NCBI GenBank assembly: GCA_005772945.1
Contig: SXIE01000323.1
Span: forward strand, 1-7,975
From: Pseudomonadota bacterium
GTDB lineage: Bacteria > Myxococcota > UBA9042 > PHBI01
Length of the DNA stretch: 7,975 nucleotides
Reading direction: 5' to 3'
The notes beneath the pieces are model-generated. The model was not told where the DNA came from. It ran no database searches and was given only the letters and a program-made list of their open reading frames with translations. The position numbers were made by a program, and so were the translations under genes. Positions 1-5,087 of this stretch are shown here, one piece after another (position 1 is the first letter of the stretch; every line of letters starts with the position of its first letter).

Positions 1-685
1 CGTCCTCGAACGGCACGCCCGCGCCGACGTCGTGCAGGAGCCCGATGACCCCGCCCGGCCCGCCGTCGAGCGCGAGCCGCCGCACGAAGAGCGCGCTCTG
101 TGCATAGGCGATCTCGACCTTGGTGCCGTCGTTGGGAAAAGACGCGGCCAGCTCTTCATAGGAAAGGAGGTGCCCCGTCGAGGCGGCGCGCATCGCCGAC
201 TCGAGGCGCTGCACGATCCCCTCGCCCGATTGCCAGACCGCGAGTCCCTCGGCAAACCAGCGCGGAAGCCGCTGGCCCGCGCGCTGGAACGTGTACTGGA
301 GGACGTGCGCGACCTCGTGGTCGAAGGTCTCGGCCACCGAGAAGAGCGACGTCCCCGCGGCGCGCAACACGATGCGCCGCGCCTCTTGGAAGGTCACGCC
401 GGCGGCCCACTCGCTCATCGGGTTGGGCTCGGGGAACGCCTTGGCGAAGACCTGCGCGTTCTCGGCGACCCACACATCGATCGGCCCGCCCAGGCGCTCG
501 CACGCCCCGATCGGGACACACAGGCGCCGCAGACGCTCCTCGGCGCTGTCGGCCAGGCGTTTGACGGTATTGGCGACGGCGTCGTCCCCGAAGAAACGAA
601 AGTGCGGGGTGGTCACGCGCGGCGGCGTGTCGATGGGAAGCGCCTGCAGCGAGAGCCCGAGCGCGACGATGAGGGAAGCGAGCAT
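1..685 (-). CDS. Secreted gluzincin-type zinc metallopeptidase (peptidase MA-like), C-terminus outside window
   Basis: Reading the minus strand from the ATG at 685 gives 228 codons that run off the left edge. The start MLASLIVALGLSLQALP is a short hydrophobic signal peptide without a lipobox, so export is likely. HEVAH lies at residues 123-127 and is followed by LPRWFAEGLAVW, with E146 nineteen residues after the second His. This HExxH...(W/F)xxEGLA layout is that of the peptidase MA-like gluzincins: H123 and H127 bind zinc, E124 is the catalytic base and E146 the third ligand. An in-frame TAG four codons upstream leaves this ATG as the natural start. A TTGAGC/TAGCAT promoter sits immediately upstream. 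The gene diverges from the carbonic anhydrase gene. The metallopeptidase fold is well supported; substrate and physiological role are not visible. Confidence 0.85.
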   Translation of the reverse strand, partial: MLASLIVALGLSLQALPIDTPPRVTTPHFRFFGDDAVANTVKRLADSAEERLRRLCVPIGACERLGGPIDVWVAENAQVFAKAFPEPNPMSEWAAGVTFQEARRIVLRAAGTSLFSVAETFDHEVAHVLQYTFQRAGQRLPRWFAEGLAVWQSGEGIVQRLESAMRAASTGHLLSYEELAASFPNDGTKVEIAYAQSALFVRRLALDGGPGGVIGLLHDVGAGVPFED

Positions 686-691
686 TGGCCC

Positions 692-719
692 ATGCTAAGC
701 TCATTCCCGCGCCGCTCAA
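692..719 (-). promoter_or_regulatory. Candidate sigma70-type promoter of the peptidase MA-like gene
   Basis: On the minus strand TTGAGC (719-714) is followed after 16 bases by TAGCAT (697-692). Only 6 bases separate the -10 box from the ATG at 685, so transcription should start at or next to the start codon, giving a leaderless mRNA. This is seen by eye only; no transcription data. The plus strand of the same spot reads TAAGCT (696-701) but lacks a matching -35, so no promoter is assigned to the carbonic anhydrase gene. Confidence 0.45.
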
Positions 720-801
720 GCCCGAAGACGCCGCGCGACGCACGGCCAGGCGGGCGCGCGGTGCGCTCGACATCGCGCGGCGACGAAGGCATGAACGCCC
801 C

Positions 802-1476
802 ATGGCCAAATCCCTGCTCGAAGGTCACGAAGCCTACCGCGCGAACGCCTTCACGCGCTCGCGCGAATTCTTGCAGCTGCTTGCAAGCGAAGGCCAGAGC
901 CCCGACGCGCTCTTCATCGGCTGCTCGGACTCGCGCGTGGTGCCCGAGCTGCTCACGAACAGCTCGCCCGGCTCGCTCTTCGTCGTGCGCAACATCGCCA
1001 ATGTCGTGCCCGTGCTCGAGCATCCGGACGCCAGTGTCGGCGCGGCGATCGAGTACGCCGTCGGCCACCTGCGCGTCGCGCACGTGGTGGTCTGCGGGCA
1101 CACGCAGTGCGGCGGTGTGAAGGCGGCCATGCGTGGCATCGATCGCCTCCACGATCTACCGTCCCTCAAGGAGTGGCTGAGCGGCGCCATCCAGCCCGCG
1201 ATCGATCGGGTCCAGCGCGCCGAGGCCGCGGGAGCACCGCTGGACGACGACCTCCGTTGGCGGCGCGTGGTCGAAGAGAACGTCGTCTCGCAGCTCGGCA
1301 ACCTCTTGGCCTTCCCGTGCGTCGCCGAGGCCATGCGCGCGGAGCGGCTCGAGCTGCACGGGTGGGTCTACGACCTTCACGACGTCGCGCTCTCGGTGTA
1401 CGACGCCGCGAGCGGAGCGTTCCGGCGGGCCGCCGAGGTCCTCGCCGTGCCGGCCGCCGAGGAGGACCCGCCGTGA
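802..1476 (+). CDS. Beta-class carbonic anhydrase
   Basis: Reversible hydration of CO2 to bicarbonate in the cytoplasm. The 224-residue product has the usual beta-class length and motifs: CSDSRV with zinc ligand C41 and the D43/R45 dyad, RNIANVVP at 63-70, and GHTQCGGV with zinc ligands H100 and C103. The C-terminal part carries EENVVSQLGNL and LHGWVYDLHD, both typical of the family. The ATG at 802 is chosen because homology begins within its first residues. The frame is open back to an ATG at 685, but that would add an Arg-rich tail of about 39 residues and overlap the divergent peptidase's start codon. A weak GAAGG (785-789) lies 12 bases upstream. No signal peptide is seen. The stop overlaps the next gene's GTG (GTGA, 1473-1476), making this the first gene of a probable three-gene operon. 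Family assignment is firm; the start is less so. Confidence 0.95.
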   Translation: MAKSLLEGHEAYRANAFTRSREFLQLLASEGQSPDALFIGCSDSRVVPELLTNSSPGSLFVVRNIANVVPVLEHPDASVGAAIEYAVGHLRVAHVVVCGHTQCGGVKAAMRGIDRLHDLPSLKEWLSGAIQPAIDRVQRAEAAGAPLDDDLRWRRVVEENVVSQLGNLLAFPCVAEAMRAERLELHGWVYDLHDVALSVYDAASGAFRRAAEVLAVPAAEEDPP

Positions 1477-2801
1477 GTCTCGAAGGCATCGTCACCGCGA
1501 TCGGGCTGGCGCTCAGCGTTCTCGGCTGCAGCCCGCGCGCGCCGCTTCCCAAGGCCGCACCGGCGCTCGCCGACCCACCGCCACGCGCGTTCCACGCGAT
1601 CCCCTTCGCGCCCGCCCGACCGGGTCCGTTCCTCGACGAGCAGCAGGCGTTCGACGCCGCGCTCGCTGTCTACCGGGCCCACGGGTTCACCGAGGAGGTC
1701 CGGCTCGAACTCTCCGAGGACGTGGTCATCCCGTTCGCCGGCAACGGCGCGATGCACACGTGGCGCTTCTTGGGCGACGGCCCCGCCCCGCGCGCGCACA
1801 CGGACGAGATCTCGCGCCTCTATTATGGTGGGCGCCTGGCGGCCTGGGAGGCGGGCTTTGCGTCGGCCGAGGAGGCGAGCCAAGGCCTGCAGGCCTTCAT
1901 GTTGGCGGCGCTGGGGCACGAGATCGCGCACGCCATTTCGGCCAAGCGTGGCATCAGCCTGTACGAGGCTGATCCGTGGCGCGAGGAGACGCGCGCGATT
2001 CGATTCGAGTGGCTCGTCCTGCGCGAGCTGGTCGCGCGCGGGCAGCTGCCCGAGGCGGTCCTCGGGCACAACGTCGCCTTCAACCGCGCGCTGCTCGCAG
2101 GCGCGCCGGCTGGGCTCGTGGTGTCGCTCCCCAAGGACGATGCGGCGCGACGCGCGCGCTTCAACGCCGGCTATCATTTCGTCGCGCTCGGCGAGGTGAA
2201 GGGGCACGAGGAGGACGTGGATACGGTGCTGGCGCTCTACACGTTGGCGCGCCTCGAGCTGGCGGCGGCGCCCCCCGAGACCTGGGACGTGGTCGGGCCG
2301 CTGCTCGACGCGCCCGCGCCCGATCCGACACCGATGCGCACGGCGGCGCGCGCGTTCCTTCAGCGCGACGACCTGCCGTTCGACGCGGTCGACATCGAGC
2401 GGCTCACGGGAGCCCTCAAGGGATCCGACAGGCAGGCGTCGGTCGCGCTCACGCCCATCGAACCGGCCCAGAAGGTGATCGCCGGCGTCACGATCGAGGT
2501 GCGCTATCGGTTGGCGGCGCCGCTCACCGACGCGGCGCGAACGGCCCTGGCCGTGCTCCTGATGCGTGCGAACCGCGAGCACGACCGGGTCGTGTGCGAC
2601 GCGACCGAGACCGAGCCCGCGCTGCGTTGCAGGGCGTTCGCGACCGGCGAGGCCGCGTCGGACCTCGCCAATGCGATGCTCCAGAGCGTGGCGCGCGTCT
2701 TGCGCTTCTTCCTGCGTTGGGGCGAGGCCAGCGAGGCCGTCGTCACCAAGGGCGCCGATCCGCTGACGGTCGCGCCGGCCGATGCCCCGGAGATCCCATG
2801 A
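1473..2801 (+). CDS. Putative lipoprotein with HEIAH metallopeptidase motif
   Basis: The product is 442 residues. The start is the GTG at 1473, with a perfect AGGAGG (1460-1465) seven bases upstream; it overlaps the carbonic anhydrase stop by four bases, so translation is probably coupled. The N-terminus is hydrophobic and ends in SVLGC (C19), a plausible lipobox, although the n-region has no Lys or Arg and carries a Glu. HEIAH at 149-153 is a zinc metallopeptidase signature. WREETRAIRFEW follows, and E171/E172 is placed as a possible third ligand, resembling the HExxH...REE pattern of the DUF4344 putative metallopeptidases. That resemblance is recalled, not tested. Residues about 330-442 form a separate region without recognised motifs. 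It probably acts on the envelope side of a membrane; substrate unknown. Its stop overlaps the next gene by four bases. Confidence 0.75.
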   Translation: MSLEGIVTAIGLALSVLGCSPRAPLPKAAPALADPPPRAFHAIPFAPARPGPFLDEQQAFDAALAVYRAHGFTEEVRLELSEDVVIPFAGNGAMHTWRFLGDGPAPRAHTDEISRLYYGGRLAAWEAGFASAEEASQGLQAFMLAALGHEIAHAISAKRGISLYEADPWREETRAIRFEWLVLRELVARGQLPEAVLGHNVAFNRALLAGAPAGLVVSLPKDDAARRARFNAGYHFVALGEVKGHEEDVDTVLALYTLARLELAAAPPETWDVVGPLLDAPAPDPTPMRTAARAFLQRDDLPFDAVDIERLTGALKGSDRQASVALTPIEPAQKVIAGVTIEVRYRLAAPLTDAARTALAVLLMRANREHDRVVCDATETEPALRCRAFATGEAASDLANAMLQSVARVLRFFLRWGEASEAVVTKGADPLTVAPADAPEIP

Positions 2802-3376
2802 CCACCTTCGGCGGCTTCGGTGCGGGCCGGAATTGCGTCGCACTCGCCCTGGCGCTCGGGCTCGGGGGCTGCCTCGAGCTCGAAGGGGTCGACTACGTGA
2901 TCGACCTCGCGAGCCAAACCGGACGCGTCACGATCCACGGGATCGGCAGCGACGGCACGGTCGGCGGGATCGTCGACGACAGCCAAGACGCGACCGAAGC
3001 GGACGATTTCAAGTCCCTGATGGATGACTACGCGCGGGGCGACAGCGCTCTCGCGGGACTCGCGAGCGGGCTCGGGTTCAAGACGTGGCAGGTGCAGGCG
3101 CGGCGACTCGTGGACGCCGGCGCGCGACTCGATGGCGAGATCGCCTTTGGCTTCGCGGGACCCGCCGACCTTCACCTCGCCAGCTACGACCGGGCGCGTC
3201 CCTACCTGTGGTGCCCGCCGGAGGACTTGCACGTGGTGCGCGCGAACGCGTCGTTCCGGACGCGCGAGGGCTGCCTCGTCTGGAGCGCGGCGGTGAAGAC
3301 CCTGCGCATCGAGCTGCAGAAGACGCACGCGGGCAAGGTGCGGAGCCTGCTCGCGCGATGGCGCGCGACCCGCTGA
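2798..3376 (+). CDS. Small putative lipoprotein of unknown function
   Basis: The product is 192 residues. The ATG at 2798 overlaps the preceding stop (ATGA) and has GGAG (2789-2792) five bases upstream. The N-terminus has a hydrophobic stretch ending in GLGGC (C25), a good lipobox, with R11 as positive charge. The mature part begins LELEGVDYVIDL and contains a Gly/Asp-rich stretch (IGSDGTVGGIVDDSQD) and two further Cys around WCPPEDLHV and REGCLVW that could form a disulfide outside the cytoplasm. No catalytic motif is recognised. As last gene of the carbonic anhydrase unit it may work with the upstream HEIAH lipoprotein, but that is inferred from gene order only. It ends 7 bases before the stop of the convergent gene; no hairpin terminator is obvious between them. 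Confidence 0.75.
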   Translation: MTTFGGFGAGRNCVALALALGLGGCLELEGVDYVIDLASQTGRVTIHGIGSDGTVGGIVDDSQDATEADDFKSLMDDYARGDSALAGLASGLGFKTWQVQARRLVDAGARLDGEIAFGFAGPADLHLASYDRARPYLWCPPEDLHVVRANASFRTREGCLVWSAAVKTLRIELQKTHAGKVRSLLARWRATR

Positions 3377-3383
3377 GCGCGCG

Positions 3384-4025
3384 TCAGCTAGGCTGGAAGA
3401 GCCCCGCGACGTCGGAGCCGAGGAGGCCGGCGCGATAGAGGTCGCCGTCGACCTTGCCGAGCACAGCGATTTGCGCGGGCGTGACGACGCGGCTGTGCGG
3501 GTGGCGATCGAGGTGCGCTGCGATGTCGGTGAGGACGTCGTCGTTCACGAGCCAGCCCTGGCGGTCGTAGCTGCGGAGATCGAGCGGGCGCGAGAACTCG
3601 CGCAGGGTCTTGTCACCTTTGAGATTGTAGTAGAAATCGAAGAACGACATGACGAGCTCGCGCACCGAGCGGTAGACGGGCTCGCGGAAGCGCAGGACGG
3701 TCGTGTTGCTCTTGGCGACGCAGCCGTAGAAGCCGTCGCGGCGGTAGACGGCGACCACGTGATCGTCGTCGTTGTGGGCGCGCAGATCGACGATGCGCGG
3801 CGGGTGGCCGAGGCGCCAGAGCGCGGCGGCGGCGAAGCAGGCGCCGTCGAAGCAGTGGGCGCGGCGCTCGCGCAGGACCGAGAGCGGGCTGTGGTAGCGG
3901 TCGGTGGTGTTGTAGGGGGTCGCGTCCAAGAAGGCCTGGATCCGACCGGGCGAATCCAGCGGCGCGAGGAACGCGAGGGCGTCGGGAGGCAGGGGCTGGG
4001 TTGCAGTCGCGAAGTCGGTCGCCAT
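3384..4025 (-). CDS. Transglutaminase-like (papain-fold) superfamily protein
   Basis: The product is 213 residues from the ATG at 4025. HCFDGACFAAAALWRLGHPP (57-76) fits the transglutaminase-like core, where Cys at the start of a helix is followed by a hydrophobic run and RLGxPxR. C58 is the likely nucleophile. H89 in DDDHVVAVYRRDG fits the catalytic His strand, and N107 in GCVAKSN (or a nearby polar residue) could complete the triad. No signal peptide is seen, so it is probably cytoplasmic. The frame stays open upstream to an ATG at 4190, but that extension is Arg/Ser-rich and runs into the HepT-like gene, so the start at 4025 is preferred. No ribosome site is visible (the leader ends CCGCCCCC). 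It may be a protease-, amidase- or transglutaminase-like enzyme; the substrate cannot be told from sequence. Confidence 0.7.
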   Translation of the reverse strand: MATDFATATQPLPPDALAFLAPLDSPGRIQAFLDATPYNTTDRYHSPLSVLRERRAHCFDGACFAAAALWRLGHPPRIVDLRAHNDDDHVVAVYRRDGFYGCVAKSNTTVLRFREPVYRSVRELVMSFFDFYYNLKGDKTLREFSRPLDLRSYDRQGWLVNDDVLTDIAAHLDRHPHSRVVTPAQIAVLGKVDGDLYRAGLLGSDVAGLFQPS

Positions 4026-4033
4026 GGGGGCGG

Positions 4034-4063
4034 ACGGTCGCGCCCGTTCGGGGTGGCTGTCAA
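4034..4063 (-). promoter_or_regulatory. Weak candidate promoter of the transglutaminase-like gene
   Basis: On the minus strand a consensus TTGACA (4063-4058) is followed after 18 bases by GACCGT (4039-4034), which keeps only the A and final T of a -10 box. The box ends 8 bases before the ATG at 4025, again implying almost no leader. The perfect -35 and the position are the only support. Confidence 0.25.
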
Positions 4064-4070
4064 CCAGCGA

Positions 4071-4088
4071 ACGGTGCGCACGGTGCGC
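4071..4088. repeat. Tandem 9-bp direct repeat ACGGTGCGC x2
   Basis: Two exact adjacent copies of ACGGTGCGC (4071-4079 and 4080-4088) lie in the 91-base gap between the HepT-like and transglutaminase-like genes, just upstream (minus strand) of the TTGACA at 4058-4063. The position would suit a regulator site, but two short copies in GC-rich DNA can be chance. Confidence 0.45.
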
Positions 4089-4116
4089 GGAACACGCGGC
4101 GCCGCGACGACCCTCG

Positions 4117-4638
4117 TCAGTCCGCCAGCGCGTGGGCCGCGGCGACGAGGAACCCCTCGAACGTCTCGATGGCTCGACCCGCCGACGCATGGACCGCGGT
4201 CAGATCCGCGGCGAGCACCTGCAACCTGCCGGCGTCGAGCTCCACGGCGTACGCGTGACGCAGAAAATGTCGGAACCTGAGGAGCTCTCGGAGGCGGTCG
4301 AGCTGGCCCTCGGGCAAGATGGCGGGGCGCAGCTCGGGGATCTCGATAGCGGCGCCCTCGAGCAGCTCGCTTTGCCAGTTCGGACCCGACGGCAGTGTTT
4401 CGAACGTCCGCTCGACGCGCTCGATCATCGACTCGACGGCCGAGTACCAACGGTGCAGCCCGAGGGCCACGCTGGCAGCGAAACCGCGCGTCTCATCCGG
4501 GTCGGACGAGGCCTTCACCGCCGCAAGCCGCGCCGCGTCGGACAGCGCCCGCAGCGCGATTCCCTCGGCGACCTTGCGCTCCTGCGCAAGCTCCCCTGCG
4601 AGCCTCAGCAGCCGTCCGCGCGTCAGGCCCTCAGCCAT
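4117..4638 (-). CDS. HepT-like ribonuclease toxin (MNT/HepT-type toxin-antitoxin), apparently without a full antitoxin
   Basis: The product is 173 residues and mostly helical. The decisive motif is RHFLRHAY at 123-130, which fits the R-x4-H-x-Y active site of HepT/HEPN ribonucleases (R123, H128, Y130) and continues AVELDAGRL. The preceding stretch, with WQSELLEGAA, PELRPAILPE and LRELLRFRH, is what I recall of the longer HepT-like group (about 150-170 residues). Proteins of this group cut or modify RNA and are usually encoded just after an MNT nucleotidyltransferase that neutralises them. Here the ATG at 4638 has GAGG (4648-4645) six bases upstream and overlaps by eight bases the end of a 26-codon MNT-like remnant, the usual MNT-HepT junction. 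All active-site residues are present, so the RNase may be functional. HEPN-fold assignment is good; actual toxicity is inference. Confidence 0.8.
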   Translation of the reverse strand: MAEGLTRGRLLRLAGELAQERKVAEGIALRALSDAARLAAVKASSDPDETRGFAASVALGLHRWYSAVESMIERVERTFETLPSGPNWQSELLEGAAIEIPELRPAILPEGQLDRLRELLRFRHFLRHAYAVELDAGRLQVLAADLTAVHASAGRAIETFEGFLVAAAHALAD

Positions 4639-4711
4639 GCAGGACCTCGCCCATCGCGGCGACGCGCTCGCGCAGGGACGCGCTCGCGTCCTCCAGGGGC
4701 ACGAGGTCCAC
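4631..4711 (-). pseudogene. C-terminal remnant of an MNT-family nucleotidyltransferase antitoxin (26 codons)
   Basis: From GTG 4711 the minus strand encodes 26 residues starting VDLVPLEDASASLRERVA and ending GEVLHG, then TGA. This matches the C-terminal pattern of MNT proteins (xVDLVxLxxAxxxLRxxI...GxVLYx) that normally precede HepT, and the 8-base overlap with the HepT-like ATG is the usual arrangement. A TAG (4723-4721) closes the frame four codons upstream, and no nucleotidyltransferase core (GS motif, DxD) is seen before the tRNA. It is therefore probably what is left of a 5'-truncated antitoxin gene. GTG 4711 follows a promoter, so the fragment may still be translated and act as a leader that couples translation to the toxin gene. 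Homology was judged by eye on a short segment. Confidence 0.6.
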
Positions 4712-4717
4712 TCGGCG

Positions 4718-4746
4718 AGCCTAATGGGACCAGCTCAGGCGCGCAA
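4718..4746 (-). promoter_or_regulatory. Candidate sigma70-type promoter for the MNT remnant and HepT-like gene
   Basis: On the minus strand TTGCGC (4746-4741), a 17-base spacer, then TAGGCT (4723-4718). The -10 ends 6 bases before GTG 4711, so a transcript would be leaderless and carry the 26-codon remnant followed by the HepT-like gene. The TAG that closes the MNT frame lies inside this -10 box. No experimental support. Confidence 0.45.
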
Positions 4747-4802
4747 CTTGCGTGCGCGTGACGCGTGTCCGCAACTGGCCACCGCCCCACCGGTGACATG
4801 TC

Positions 4803-4898
4803 TGGCGGAAGCTCAGGGGAATCGAACCCCCCCGCGACACTCTCGTGCCGAGCTACGGTTTTGAAGACCGCGCGACTCACCAGGGCCGTCGAACTTCC
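4803..4898 (-). tRNA. selC: tRNA-Sec (anticodon UCA)
   Basis: Read on the minus strand, the 96-base gene starts GGAAGTTC and ends GAGCTTCC-G-CCA, forming the 8-bp acceptor stem of bacterial tRNA-Sec (one G-T pair). The anticodon loop is CTTCAAA with UCA, on a CGGT/ACCG stem. The D region reads CGGCCC-TGGT-GAGTCG (six-base stem with one mismatch, short loop), the long variable arm has CGGCAC-GAGA-GTGTCG (6-bp stem, GNRA loop), and the T loop is TTCGATT. It delivers selenocysteine at UGA codons with SelB and a SECIS element; a seryl intermediate is converted by SelA. None of these partners, and no selenoprotein with in-frame TGA, is in the window. It implies that the organism makes selenoproteins. 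CCA is encoded. Confidence 0.97.
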
Positions 4899-4904
4899 GC
4901 GGCC

Positions 4905-4910
4905 ACGCTA
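4905..4910 (-). promoter_or_regulatory. Extended -10 box of the tRNA-Sec promoter
   Basis: The minus strand reads TGC-TAGCGT, an extended -10 (TGnTAnnnT), with the box at 4910-4905. The six bases GGCCGC then lead to the first base of the tRNA at 4898, so initiation at or very close to the mature 5' end is expected. A G+C-only discriminator is typical of stable-RNA promoters under stringent control (known for E. coli; inferred here). No good -35 is seen at 17 bases (a T-rich TTTCTT lies there). Confidence 0.5.
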
Positions 4911-4913
4911 GCA

Positions 4914-4938
4914 GGCGGTTCCGGAAAAAGAAACCGCC
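4914..4938. repeat. Inverted repeat GGCGGTT / AACCGCC upstream of tRNA-Sec
   Basis: A perfect 7-bp inverted repeat (4914-4920 and 4932-4938) with an 11-base A-rich centre. It covers the expected -35 region of the tRNA-Sec promoter and does not lie at the end of any gene, so an operator is more plausible than a terminator. Function unknown. Confidence 0.5.
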
Positions 4939-5020
4939 CGCACCCGCGCCGCACAAGGCCGCATCCGGTGTTCTTTCACCTGAGCCGCTTCCGCGCTTCC
5001 CCCTTCGAAACCTGCCCGCT

Positions 5021-5026
5021 TAGTCT
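5021..5026 (+). promoter_or_regulatory. Possible -10 box of the deiminase gene
   Basis: TAGTCT fits the TANNNT form seen before other genes here, but no clear -35 lies 16-18 bases upstream. If used, transcription would begin near 5032, so the mRNA would start with the 9-bp hairpin at 5032-5070. Confidence 0.25.
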
Positions 5027-5031
5027 GCCGC

Positions 5032-5070
5032 CGTCCGCTCGTGGGCCGAAGGCGCAGGGGGGAGCGGACG
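5032..5070 (+). repeat. 9-bp inverted repeat in the deiminase 5' region
   Basis: CGTCCGCTC (5032-5040) and GAGCGGACG (5062-5070) are exact inverted copies around a 21-base loop. The 3' arm ends 7 bases before the Shine-Dalgarno sequence (5078-5084) and 17 bases before the ATG. It could be a 5'-UTR stem or an operator; no known riboswitch class is recognised. Confidence 0.55.
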
Positions 5071-5087
5071 CGAGGCAGGGAGGAACC

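Noticed and set aside
685..801. N-terminal extension of the carbonic anhydrase to ATG 685
   Set aside because: The added residues are Arg/Ala-rich, have no beta-anhydrase similarity, and overlap the divergent gene's start codon and promoter.
1377..2843. 488-codon minus-strand open frame
   Set aside because: Arg-rich, without motifs, and lies antisense to two well-supported lipoprotein genes; a GC-rich shadow frame.
3377..3383. Bidirectional terminator between the convergent genes
   Set aside because: The gap is 7 bases and no hairpin with a T-tract is visible around it.
4026..4190. N-terminal extension of the transglutaminase-like protein to ATG 4190
   Set aside because: The extension is Arg/Ser-rich and overlaps the end of the HepT-like gene by more than 70 bases; family-like sequence starts after 4025.
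4711..4803. Full MNT gene interrupted by a selenocysteine UGA
   Set aside because: Tempting next to selC, but the stop closing the frame is TAG (4723-4721), not TGA, and the sequence before it shows no nucleotidyltransferase motifs.
4803..4830. Second copy of the tRNA-Sec 3' end as an island attachment site
   Set aside because: I looked for repeats of the 3' terminal bases elsewhere in the window and found only short chance matches; no integrase gene is present. An island here remains possible only beyond the window.
4845..5087. Deiminase reading frame upstream of ATG 5088
   Set aside because: It would pass through the tRNA-Sec gene and its promoter, and would bury the lipoprotein signal; ATG 5088 has a strong ribosome site.
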